A stretch of 12,849 bases of DNA from Dunaliella salina (GCA_002284615.2 MU069581.1:310583-323431), one strand, 5' to 3'; counted from the first letter of the stretch, positions 1-7,345 are shown. Numbers and translations: made by a program. The notes: generated by a model from the sequence alone, not told the origin.

Positions 1-35
1 AGAACAGGGGAAGCGAGCAAGCGACACTGTTCGCT

Positions 36-500
36 GTTGCCCTTCCTCCAACATGTGTACACCAACAGGCCCTCAAAAGCCTCCTTGACTGCATCTCGTC
101 AATCGGCACTTCATACATGCATAACAGTAACGCAAACAGCTGCAAGGAAGGCATGAAGGACAGAAGAACAAGGTTCCTTGAAGTAAACAAGGGAGACATG
201 ATCCCCGCATCAGCTGCTGCCGTTCCTCTCACACCAGCAGGCCCTCAGGAAACTCCTTGAACAGCACCACGCTTTTGTCAATTGGCGCTCCATACATGCA
301 TGCATGACAGTCAAACAAACAGCTGCAAGAAATGCACGGAGCTCTCCAAGCAGCAGCAGGTTTGACCACCTTGCAAGCTAAGTATTAACCTGAAGGACCT
401 GACAGACGAGATGTATACCTGTTTGGAATTCTCCTTGACCCACCTTGGCAGCTTCAGGACCCCGGCTCCATGCTTCTCGTCAATCGTCATCATGCGAATT
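36..500. repeat. Degenerate direct repeats, about 175-185 bp period
   Basis: Two clear units and one weaker unit share ordered landmarks. 'caacaggccctca' at 62-74 recurs as 'cagcaggccctca' at 235-247. 'ctccttga' occurs at about 81, 252 and 431. 'gtcaatcgg' or 'gtcaattgg' precedes 'catacatgc' in units 1 and 2. 'caaacagctgcaag' occurs at 133-146 and 316-329. On the minus strand units 1 and 2 both read M-Y-x-x-P-I-D, and unit 3 reads M-M-T-I-D-E. That suggests a duplicated coding or pseudo-coding segment, but no frame stays open across all units. No family was recognised. Confidence 0.55.
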
Positions 501-787
501 CGTTTCAGGCCTTCCCACAATTAAACTCCGAACGTGTTGGAATAGAATTTGACGGGGAAAATCCTTTTGTTGATGACCCTCCTATCCCGAGCTCCATGCA
601 GCCACGGAGAATTCGACCAGCNCCGTCCGCCACAAGACTCTGCGAACATGTAAAAAGACACGAGGTTCAGCTGCCTGCAAAACGATATGAGCAGGCGCGG
701 CCGGACCGCTGCGGACATCCCGTCCAAAGTGCGCCAAACCGAATCGGTTGGCCCGCTGCATTTTTCGGACGATCACAAATTTCTTAG
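389..787 (+). CDS. Unassigned open frame, possible exon or gene remnant
   Basis: A plus-strand frame is open from just after a TAA at 386-388 to a TAG ending at 787, about 132 codons; the first ATG is at 470. It is visibly more GC-rich than the AT-rich DNA after it. Composition is acidic and Pro-rich in the middle (FDGENPFVDDPPIPSS) and basic later. There is no recognisable domain, signal peptide or membrane segment. An undetermined base lies at 622. The minus strand also has partly open frames here, so the coding strand is uncertain. It could be a host exon, part of the degenerate repeat, or chance. Confidence 0.22.
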   Translation, partial: PEGPDRRDVYLFGILLDPPWQLQDPGSMLLVNRHHANSFQAFPQLNSERVGIEFDGENPFVDDPPIPSSMQPRRIRPXPSATRLCEHVKRHEVQLPAKRYEQARPDRCGHPVQSAPNRIGWPAAFFGRSQIS

Positions 788-1104
788 AAATTTGGGTATA
801 GGAGGTACTATACATACAATTAACATTGCTGCAATTACTTTTGTAAGCGCGTAACGCTGGGGAGCGCGGGACTTAGCTCCTTTGTCGTCTCCATATGAGA
901 AAAATGCATCAGATTCAGATTTCTGAACACATATAGAATGAATCGAGGCAATTTCTGGTATCAATATTTGCCCGAGTGCAGACGTTGTGGCTTCTTCGAT
1001 GAAGAGAGATAAGGATACCAGGAGCCACTACTTGTTTCTTTGGTCATTACCACTTACTCATTCATTTTTTTAATTCCGCTTAAGGCATTTGTTGAAACAG
1101 CCGC
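788..1104. other. Intergenic region upstream of the split gene
   Basis: About 320 bp without a supportable gene. It is AT-rich after 780. It would contain the promoter and 5' UTR of the gene starting at 1146, but I cannot place a core promoter element with confidence. The frame of that gene has an in-frame TAA at 1071-1073, so its translation cannot begin further upstream on unspliced RNA. Confidence 0.4.
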
Positions 1105-1142
1105 CCTTGCAACTGCCACCATTCCTTGCAACTGCCACCATC
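1105..1142 (+). repeat. 19-bp tandem duplication just before a start codon
   Basis: The unit 'ccttgcaactgccaccatt' at 1105-1123 is followed directly by a second copy at 1124-1142 differing only at the last base. It ends three bases before the ATG at 1146, so it lies in the presumed 5' UTR. The end of the second unit also takes part in a small hairpin, 'caccat' paired with 'atggtg' at 1136-1151, that includes the start codon. Confidence 0.85.
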
Positions 1143-1145
1143 ACA

Positions 1146-2212
1146 ATGGTGTTTGGCTTCCTGAAAAGAGGACAGAAAGACTGGAGGTATGACTTCTTAG
1201 AAGCTGTCACAAAAGGTAATGGTGCATGTCACCAGATGGGCTGAATTCCCACCTGTTGCTCATGAGCCCAGGGAGAGTGAGAGTGAGGATTGGAATGAGC
1301 CCAAGTTCCGCTGCGAAAGGCTCTGCACCACCCCTAAGCTCCTGGAAAAGCTAGGCAACACTGCAAAAGTGAGTCATCTCACGCATGTGAAATGTGCACC
1401 TCTGTTTCTGGAGCATGCTCAGTCCCAGAAAGATAGGAAAGGTTACAAGATAAGGAAGGCCTCCAGTACTGTTTGCTAGCCTTGACGAACTCAGGCATTT
1501 CAAAATACAATCGTGATAGCAATCACAGCTTGCACCAGGTTGACGGGATATGTATGCCTGAAAGAAGAAGAGAAGTTCTCGCAGGCCACAGGCCATAGAT
1601 GCATCACTTCATCAGGAGGGCTTCCTTGAAGCAAGCTTGCAGGGGCCAACAGGAGCTGCAAGCCTGTCTGGCTTCATCTTGCTGCTCCAAGGCAGCGCTG
1701 TCTTCGTTTCAATGCATGATTTCTCCTTCGTAGACAGTCTTCTCTTTGAACTTACATACTTACCCACTCTTGCAGGATCCTACCCCCAATACCTGCGTGA
1801 CTGTCTGTGGCACTTCAGGCAAGTAGCTATGAACTTCTGCACAGACTGATTTGTCTTGTTCTCCAATCTTGTAGAAGGGAGAGGGCAGAGCTACTTAGTG
1901 AGCTACATTCGAGCAAGAGTGTTTTCGCATAACGGGTGCTGTTAAAGAAATTTTGACACAAACAAGTAAGCGCATAATTGTGCACAAGGAGTAGCAGAAG
2001 AGCCTTTATGAACGCAATGCGTACATTGTTCATAGCAGGTGGAATCTCAAATGAAACTTACACCATGCAACGTTTTGGATACAGGCTTAGATGCATGCAC
2101 GGATGCTTGCCAGCGGACTGCATGTGCAAATGCACACCACGTGCCGGCATGGAATGATGCTTGCCTGCAGAGATGTGCTTCTGAGTGCATGAAGCTGCAG
2201 AGAAGCCGGTAA
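1146..2212 (+). CDS. Small Cys-rich protein, four exons, uncharacterised
   Basis: Reconstructed from splice signals: exons 1146-1186, 1272-1368, 1776-1818 and 2085-2212 (TAA at 2210-2212). Introns are GT-AG (gtatga...cccag), GT-AG (gtgagt...ttgcag) and GC-AG (gcaagt...acag). The exons total 309 nt, or 102 residues, and all three junctions keep frame. The ATG is the first after an upstream in-frame stop and has A at -3 and G at +4. The N-terminus is charged (MVFGFLKRGQKDW) with an acidic stretch. Cysteines fall at about 28, 32, 53, 57, 65, 69, 74, 87, 91 and 95, giving four CX3C pairs (CERLC, CVTVC, CTDAC, CLQRC), two of them extended (CTDAC by CX4C, CLQRC by CX3C). The C-terminal half (DACTDAC...VPAWNDACLQRC) resembles, from memory only, an uncharacterised small Cys-rich family of green plants. 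No signal peptide or membrane helix is seen. Function unknown; metal or disulfide binding is only an inference from the Cys ladder. Confidence 0.75.
1563..1612 (-). repeat. Type II retrotransposon 3'-terminal remnant in intron 2
   Basis: Lies within the 407-bp second intron of the Cys-rich gene. 'tcgcaggccacaggcc' at 1579-1594 is identical over 16 bases to 9061-9076, the 3' end of the minus-strand element at 9047-10742. As there, it is preceded on the plus strand by an A/G-rich tail (gaaagaagaagagaag). Only the terminal ~50 bp are recognisable, so this is a very short 5'-truncated insertion or an eroded end. Confidence 0.55.
1819..2084 (+). other. GC-AG intron of the Cys-rich gene
   Basis: The donor reads CAG|gcaagt, which matches the strong consensus expected for the minor GC donor class, and the acceptor reads tacag|GC. 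Removing these 266 bases joins TCA-G to GC-TTA, giving Ser-Gly-Leu in frame and linking CVTVCGTS to the CTDAC motif. No GT donor at this position would keep both Cys-rich exons in frame. Confidence 0.65.
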
Positions 2213-2568
2213 GCTTGTTCTGGCGTTCAGTAAATTTGCAATGAATCTGAGTATTATTTATGCTTGTAGCTCAGGAGCACTGGGCCAATTTTTTTGGAAT
2301 TGTTATGCTTGCTGCCACTTCCTAGTTTCTAGAAAGTTTTAATCTTCGAAATCGCGTGCCGTTGCTGTCATCTTCTTTTGCTTTCTTCTATTGCCCAGCC
2401 TCCCACAGCTTATATTACTTACTATGGTTTTAGTTTGAGATGCTTGATCTGGAAGTGTGTGTATTTCAGCATGCTCTCTACGAGTGCACTGTTCCTGTGC
2501 AAAGTGTGCTCGTGCTTACATCACGATGACCTTTAACAAACTCCAGACATGACTATAGGATTGATTGG
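2213..2568. other. 3' flank of the Cys-rich gene, nothing else seen
   Basis: AT-rich sequence following the TAA at 2210-2212. I find neither a TGTAA (the chlorophyte-type polyadenylation signal) nor an AATAAA within the first 300 bases, so the transcript end cannot be placed. No ORF, repeat or RNA gene is supported. Confidence 0.4.
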
Positions 2569-2570
2569 GG

Positions 2571-2617
2571 TAAGGTTACATTGCTGTACCTGCCAACAAG
2601 GGTAGCCTAGCTGAGCA
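2571..2617 (-). repeat. Short dispersed repeat, GGTAAGGTTACA family, copy 1
   Basis: Begins 'taaggttacattgctgtacc' and continues through 'aagggtagcctagctgagca'. It shares an ordered core with 4047-4092 and 6602-6652, and an exact 14-mer 'acattgctgtacct' (2578-2591) with 7352-7365. In the two copies that have target site duplications the 'taaggttac' side directly abuts a duplication. I infer it is the 3' end when read on the minus strand. No clear duplication was found around this copy. Confidence 0.6.
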
Positions 2618-3339
2618 CAGGATGACTTGCCTAAACTTGAGTTTTTAATGTCCTCATTTTTGGCAATGTTGCAACACGACATTTTATTCTCGAGTTCTTG
2701 CACTGACATATGGGTATGATGTTTTTGAAAAGAGCAGATGACCGTGATGTGGGAAAGAGGACCATACCATGGGCACTGATTTTGGAGGAATGCCCCAAAC
2801 AGCAAGTGGAGAAGCAAACAAGGCAACACAAAGTCATACTTTCCTCTTCATCATCACAAGTGATATTGTTGTCAGAAAAAGAAAAAGATAGAGAGGGCCA
2901 GTGAATATTGGGAAAATAGGAAGATGCTCCTTCGCGTTCCCTTTGCAATGTAATCCCTGACACTCCTGGGATTACACATTCCCATTGTCTCCTCCTGTCC
3001 AAGATGAAGCTACGGAAATCATGGGTCTCTTACACAGGCATGCACAAAATCATGTAAAAGGCAGTAAACAAGTAATTGAATCTTACTTTTTATACCATTG
3101 CACTTCATTAAAGCTCTCACATGTTTTGCTATGGTCACCAAGGAAAGCTTGCTAGCCCTTGAACTATGATGTTTACTATCACACTTATTGGAGCCCTCGC
3201 TTCAGAGAAAGAATCCTTAGTGCCAACATAAATGTATTCAATTTCAGATTCACAGGCTTCTCTTTCTGCTATCCTTCACTCAATGATGAATTCATTTACT
3301 GTCTGGTCATGCATGCTTTTTCCTCTGCCTCAAACATGA
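2618..3339. other. Region without a supportable gene
   Basis: Open frames here are short, overlap on both strands and match nothing. The one visible structure is an imperfect inverted repeat, 'aatgtaatccc' at 2947-2957 against 'gggattacacatt' at 2968-2980 (10-base loop). A purine tract at about 2876-2898 resembles the A/G-rich tails of the type II elements but has no recognisable element body next to it. Part of 3160-3339 may be a further 5' portion of the retrotransposon that starts clearly at 3340. Confidence 0.4.
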
Positions 3340-3436
3340 GCATCGCCACTGCCTCTTTTCTCCTCTTCCACCCGATAGTACATCCCGTACCCTGCGCAGA
3401 TGCACGTGCCCACAGATAAATAAAATGAACATAGTC

Positions 3437-3469
3437 AAGCACTCAGCATCTGTGGTAAAGCACTCAGCA
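3437..3469 (+). repeat. 21-bp in-frame direct repeat
   Basis: 'aagcactcagca' occurs exactly at 3437-3448 and 3458-3469, a 21-bp period inside the type II retrotransposon remnant. The spacing is a multiple of three, so it leaves the frame unchanged. Confidence 0.8.
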
Positions 3470-3958
3470 AAGGAAATTATGGACCTTACATCGTCATTAA
3501 GGATGTATGTCACGCAGAAAGACAATCCTCCTTGGATGTAATGCATGAAGGTTATCCTCCCTGGATTTTCCTCATATTGTCCAGCAGATCGTTCCACACT
3601 GGCTTTTCTCATCCGGACAACTACCAAACACGACTCAGTCCTTATAGCATTGCAATCCTGCCCCTCAAAGGCAGAGACTCCACGCATGAGCCGTAAGATA
3701 TGAATCCCAGAGACAGTGATATCCACCTCATTGAGCTTTACTATTGCTCTGACACCAAGCCTGAACAGACTCTCCTCATTACAGACAATCAACACAAACA
3801 CACCATCGCGAGCCTACACATACATAAATTCTCCGGGGCAGACACTGCAATAACAGAGTCACGGTACACACCATCCCAACTGGAGTTGCTGGGACTATCC
3901 CTAATACATACACTATTGATTTACTCTGCAAACTTGGCCTAACCAAAGACAAAGCCCA

Positions 3959-3970
3959 CAAAACTGCAAA
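3959..3970. repeat. 12-bp target site duplication, left copy
   Basis: 'caaaactgcaaa' is identical to 6217-6228. If the sequence between the copies and one copy are removed, the type II reading frame resumes without any shift (…HKTAK joined to ELHYHAVK…). Target-primed retrotransposition duplicates its target in this way. Confidence 0.88.
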
Positions 3971-3999
3971 GGTTCACAAGGTATTCAAGGTTTACAAGG
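3971..3999 (-). repeat. 9-bp tandem repeat tail of the type I element
   Basis: On the plus strand: ggttcacaa, ggtattcaa, ggtttacaa, then gggagc, immediately inside the target duplication. The coding strand of the element therefore ends in about three TTGTAAACC-like units. The same unit ends the related fragment at 6966. Some non-LTR elements end in short tandem repeats instead of poly(A). Confidence 0.75.
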
Positions 4000-4046
4000 G
4001 AGCATAACCTTCAGCCAGAAAGTTTGGCTGCTCGTTGTGGTGAAAG

Positions 4047-4229
4047 GTAAGGTAAGGTTACACGCTATATACGCCTTCACGGGCAGCTGAGCGGAAAACA
4101 ACAACCAACCTAGGCTGAAAAGGAAGAAGGCTCAAAAAACAAAAACGAAGTCTTGCTCTGAGTTCAGAAGTGCCACTGCTGAAAGAAACACACACACGGT
4201 CACTGTGCATGAACAGAAATGCGAAGCAA
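4047..4229 (-). mobile_element. 183-bp non-autonomous insertion within the type I element
   Basis: Flanked by identical 13-bp copies of 'gttgtggtgaaag' at 4034-4046 and 4230-4242. Its left end (gtaaggtaaggttacacgct…gggcagctgagcgg) belongs to the short dispersed family also seen at 2571, 6602 and 7346. The remaining ~135 bp (4093-4229) match nothing else here. It has no coding potential. Abutment of the 'aaggttac' side on the duplication suggests that side is the 3' end on the minus strand. It is SINE-like in size, but no RNA polymerase III A/B boxes were identified. Confidence 0.75.
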
Positions 4230-4384
4230 GTTGTGGTGAAAGAAATCCATAAGCCCAGAGATGAAGCGATAAGTCTGAGTATCTTGGTTTTGAAAGAAAC
4301 GAGCTACATCCAGAGAGCAGGCATCAGAAAAAAAAAAAAAGATCCTGTATCATTTGACACTACTTTGTGAGCAGGAAAGGCACT

Positions 4385-6216
4385 AAAAATATGTGCATAC
4401 TTTCTTCTAAGACAACACAGGAAGTTGCGAGGGCACAAAGATGACGTGCTTTTCATCCTGCCATTGTCCTGAATCCAGAAATTTCGAAACTCACAAATCA
4501 CATTGAGGTGCATGTCCATGCCAATGAGGAGTTTCAACTCGGAATTTATGGACGTGCAATTGAAAGCAAGCAATATTCCTCTGCATATGCCTACCCAAAT
4601 CTGCATTTGGATAATGCAGATACCTAGGAGTATAGAGAGGTTTACCAAGAGCCGAATTATGCCGGAAGGGAAGCGCTACCCAGTTATGGTACTTGGCTCA
4701 CTTGTCTAAATGAGCACCATGTTCAGCCTGATCCTCAGTTGGCCACACGCCCCTATGCCTTTTCCGTAAATCAACCACAAAATCGTTTATCCTAATGGGC
4801 TGGCCTGAGTACACGCAATGTGCAAAATAGTTGCACCTATCCAATCCCTGAAAAGCAGATATAAACTCAGACGTCCAGCACTTCTTAGAGTTACCACTCA
4901 TGTCAATATCCGCTCCAAGTACCCTATGTAAAGTAGTGCTGTTGCAGGCAAGGGAGGCATTACAAAATCTGATAGCAGCTCGAAACCAATACAATTGTAA
5001 TGGTTCAAACCCACACTCATGCAGCACAGACCAATTTGGTGTAGTTTTTTTCACTGAAAGAATTCGCTTCAGTAAACACAAGTGCACAGTCTGCAACGGG
5101 CAGGTCATCTCGTCTCCTGGTATCATAAACCTGGTACCCCAAATTTGACTAGCTTACATGCTAGCAGGGAGAGCATATGTCTTAGTCAACCAAAGCATGG
5201 TATGAGGCCTATCTGCTAGCTTATATCCATCTGCAATGTGCCTAGTACGACGACATCCGGCCAAGAAAGATGCACACATATGCTCAGAAGAGGCAAGTGG
5301 GTTAAATTGTTTCATAAACAGCATGCCCAAATATTTGAATGACTCAGCATGCACGAGGTGCTTGCCACCTAGGTTGAAAAATAGGAACAATTTTTCCTTT
5401 CAAATTGAAGGACACAACCTCAGACTTTGACACGTTTGTCAGTAATACTTTCCTTTGCGCAAACCCATGTAACCTATCCAACATGCGTTGAAGCTCAGTG
5501 GGATGATAGGCAGTCAGGCAAAGGTCATCTGCATACGACATATGAGTTACATGAAAATCTCCAGCACCAGTAACTGCACCACTAACGTTGTCTGCCAAGA
5601 CAGTCAACATCATTAACAAAAAAGGAAAATAGCAGAGGAGACAATGGACAGCCTTGCTTAATCCCTAATCTAGGATACACATGTGCTCACTAACACTCAT
5701 CCACCAAGATGTACTCATCATTGTCATAAATGTTTTTCAGGATAGCCAGCAAGCGAGATGGCATGCGAATGCTTTGAAGATGAGTCCAAAGAGCATTCCT
5801 GGGTATTGTATTGTAAGCTTGCTTGAAATCAATGAAGGCTGCATACAACCTGGGTGCGGAATGAGGGCGCTTAATCTGTGCCGCATGCTGCAGATGACGC
5901 AATTTGAATATAGGCTGCAGGGTGTTACGGCCTGGATAAATACCATATTGTATACCTGGAATTTTGTTGTTCTCCGAGAACATCATGACGAGAACAACAA
6001 AGACTCTCAGAGAGTCTTTGCACCACCTTGTACCAACATCTTGAAGCACATTGCATAGATCCTGTACATGATGTCGCTCACAGCAAGCATGCGGTAGTTT
6101 GCAGGGTCTAGCAGAGATCCCTTTTAATGTAAGGGAGTAAGCTTTGCTGCTTTCCAACATGCAGGAATCTCAGCCTTCTCCGTCATGGCAGCAGACAAAC
6201 GAGCAACATATGGTGC
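4385..6216 (-). pseudogene. Reverse transcriptase of type I element (degenerate)
   Basis: Visible in order: WKAAKLTPLH (about 6156-6127) followed by TAA at 6124-6126, then DPANYRMLAV; after a frame change NKIPGIQYGIYPGRNTLQP (about 5968-5912); motif A AAFIDFKQAYN with its Asp at 5828-5830; GIKQGCPLSPLLF (about 5626-5664); after another frame change HMSYADD with YADD at 5524-5535; then SFKYLGM (about 5322-5342). From 5390 to 4494 one frame is open except for TAA at 5154-5156 and TGA at 4698-4700, with WGTRF, LKRIL, CGFEPLQLYWFRAA and FVVDLRKRH. A Cys/His cluster follows (CDL then TGA at 4491-4493 where Cys is expected, DEKHVIF at 4437-4457), then RRKYAHIF in another frame. Both catalytic regions of the palm are recognisable, but at least three frameshifts and four stops make it inactive. 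Confidence 0.9.
6001..6017. repeat. Perfect 8-bp inverted repeat at an RT frame change
   Basis: 'agactctc' and 'gagagtct' separated by one base. It lies between two RT segments that are in different frames, so it may mark the inserted or slipped bases that broke the reading frame. Confidence 0.7.
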
Positions 6217-6415
6217 CAAAACTGCAAAAGAGCTCCACTACCACGCTGTAAAGTCCCTGACAAAAATTAACAGCACCAGAAATGCCATCCAATTAAGCAA
6301 TACAAGCAATGAGGGTTTGGGGGGGGGGCCTGCTGGATCGGTTGCTTGCAGCTGCAGGAGAAGGAGGAGCACAGCTGGACGGATTGCCGACAGCCCGTCG
6401 GACACATTAGCTTGA
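6217..6415 (+). pseudogene. Type II retrotransposon C-terminus, second half, to stop
   Basis: Continues the protein interrupted at 3970: KTAKELHYHAVKSLTKI…TRNAIQLSN, a Gly-rich linker after a run of nine or so G (6318-6328), a basic stretch, then ADSPSDTLA and a TGA. Sister copies end in N-P-P-D-P-H-stop; here a small indel replaces DPH with DTLA. The first 12 bases are the right target site duplication. The same stretch read on the minus strand also resembles RT sequence by chance (VLAPYVARL), so the exact boundary was decided by the duplication rather than by similarity. Confidence 0.78.
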
Positions 6416-6525
6416 CTCATAGCTTGCTTCCGTTGTTGGGGCTCACTGTTAGTGCCAGTGCTAACTGTTGGGTCTTTCCTTAATGCACGCTGGCTGTGTC
6501 TAACGCAGACCTCTTCTTCTTCCAA
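6416..6525 (+). other. 3' UTR and tail of the split type II element
   Basis: After the stop the sequence runs through 'tctttccttaatgcacgctg' and 'gtctaacgcagacctcttct' and ends in a CTT-rich tail near 6512-6522. The order (TTCCTTnATGcAC, GGC, GCGcAGA, CT-rich tail) matches, in reverse complement, the ends at 7421, 9047 and 11625. This identifies a shared family 3' end. Confidence 0.6.
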
Positions 6526-6601
6526 GCCAAATGGGGTGCTTTAAGAAAGGATGTATGCATTGCATAAGATGCATCCAAATCAAGCTCTAATAATTGCTAA
6601 G

Positions 6602-6652
6602 GCAAGGTTACATCGCTTTATCCGCCTATAAGGGCCGCTGAGCAGGGGACCC
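6602..6652 (-). mobile_element. 51-bp insertion of the GGTAAGGTTACA family
   Basis: 'gcaaggttacatcgctttat…gggccgctgagcagggg' is flanked by 14-bp copies 'taataattgctaag' (6588-6601) and 'taacaattgctaag' (6653-6666), which differ at one base. As at 4047-4229, the 'aaggttac' end directly abuts the left duplication. The other end stops soon after 'gctgagca', consistent with variable 5' truncation. Confidence 0.75.
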
Positions 6653-6666
6653 TAACAATTGCTAAG

Positions 6667-6965
6667 CTTCCTTCAAAAGGCCTTACCTACAGCGACTCCC
6701 GACTCCTTCCCCAAAATCCTGATCTCCTTACCAAAGCCCAAAAAGATTTGCAACAGTCACGGACGTGACGGCATACTTTAGAAATAGCCCATACTGGTTT
6801 AAACGATCAAAACATGATATTTCAACAGGCATTTGGTGCAATGGAACCTTAACTCTGAAAATGGACAAAACAAGGTCAACACTTCTGAAGTCAAAACACT
6901 CAATACTTCTGAAGTCAGAACACCTGGAGGAAAAGGTTTACACTCCTGCTTCCAGGTACAATCAA
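6667..6965. other. No gene; paired palindromes
   Basis: No supportable ORF. The one structure is a direct repeat 'acttctgaagtcaaaacac' at 6881-6899 and, with one mismatch, at 6905-6923 (24-bp period). Each unit contains the perfect palindrome ACTTC-T-GAAGT. The function, if any, is unknown. Confidence 0.6.
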
Positions 6966-7310
6966 CAGGGTTTGTATGGTTTACAAGGTTTACAGGTAAA
7001 GGCCTTGGGTCAAGACGTGTGACTGCTAAGCTGCTTGCAAAATAGAACAACATTACAAAGGATAGAGTTATCCATTGCCCTTTTGTAGACAAACAAGGAT
7101 GCATATTTCATGCAGACTTCCAACTTGAAACGAAACTGCCTGAGGGTGTGTGCAAAAAGAAGATTGCACATTTTTCATCTTCAAGTTGAAGACCATCATT
7201 AGCCTGACATAAGTGACATAAGGGTGTGAACACAGAGTCGAAATTGAGCCAAGCTGCAATTGATCCTGGGGGAGGTCAAAAAACATGTATGGGAAGTCGG
7301 TAAGGGGAAC
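6966..7310 (-). pseudogene. Second type I retrotransposon 3' end
   Basis: Minus-strand reading gives SPYRLPIHVF then a stop, PPGSIAAWL, a Cys pair CHLC (7207-7218), ANDGLQLEDEKCAIFF where the sister copy has QDEKHVIF, THPQ, and in another frame KYASLF (about 7091-7108) and FCKQLSS. The order equals the C-terminus of the element at 3971-6216. It ends in 9-bp repeats (ggtttgtat, ggtttacaa, ggtttaca at about 6969-6994), the same tail. It is 5'-truncated to about 340 bp with at least two frameshifts. No target duplication could be identified. Confidence 0.7.
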
Positions 7311-7345
7311 AAGTAGCCCCGACTTTCTTTCTGGGCAGAAAGGAA

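Larger units (their letters stand above)
3340..3970 (+). pseudogene. Type II non-LTR retrotransposon, C-terminal region, first half
   Basis: Pieced together across frameshifts, in order: a Cys-cluster remnant with PDSTSRTLRRC...QINKM (about 3358-3430), ALSKGNYG (about 3460), VPHWLFSSG (about 3590), DSVLIA (the degenerate counterpart of RPD in sister copies, about 3630), NPRDSDIHLIELYYC (3703-3750), and in another frame VHTIPTGVAGTIPNTYTI...LGLTKDKAHKTAK to 3970. The HLVExK segment of sister copies reads HLIELY here, so the Lys is lost. The order matches the other type II copies at 7555-8185 and 9190-10739. It breaks off exactly at a 12-bp sequence that recurs at 6217, where the protein resumes; the intervening element split it. 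Several frameshifts make it a pseudogene. Confidence 0.72.
3971..6216 (-). mobile_element. Type I non-LTR retrotransposon, 5'-truncated insertion
   Basis: A 2246-bp insertion bounded by the 12-bp duplications at 3959-3970 and 6217-6228. Read on the minus strand it begins abruptly inside the reverse transcriptase (APYVARL…), so it is 5'-truncated. It runs through RT motifs, a thumb-like region and a C-terminal Cys/His cluster, and ends at 3971 with 9-bp tail repeats. A 183-bp element at 4047-4229 later inserted near its 3' end. It has stops and frameshifts and lacks an endonuclease and the RT N-terminus. Retrotransposition of this kind uses an RT to copy the element RNA at a nicked chromosomal target. 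Confidence 0.88.

Noticed and set aside
1637..1849. 70-codon plus-strand ORF as a separate gene
   Set aside because: It spans intron 2 and exon 3 of the Cys-rich gene. The supported reading of 1776-1818 is another frame, fixed by splice phase and the Cys pattern.
2533..3002. Minus-strand ORFs of 98 and 123 codons
   Set aside because: They overlap each other in different frames, include the dispersed repeat at 2571, and show no motif or coding character.
3307..3801. 164-codon minus-strand ORF
   Set aside because: It is the antisense shadow of the plus-strand type II remnant, whose ordered motifs match sister copies.
4491..6126. In-frame TAA/TGA codons in the RT taken as a variant genetic code (as in some ulvophycean algae)
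   Set aside because: The stops fall at different expected residues (about Lys, Tyr and Cys positions) and both TAA and TGA are affected, while frameshifts occur as well. Type II proteins end in TAG or TGA at a conserved place. Simple decay explains it.
6217..6415. Minus-strand RT N-terminal extension (LDGIS…, VLAPYVARL) continuing past 6216
   Set aside because: The plus strand of the same stretch aligns with the type II C-terminus, and the 12-bp duplication places the boundary at 6216/6217. The minus-strand resemblance beyond that point is antisense coincidence.
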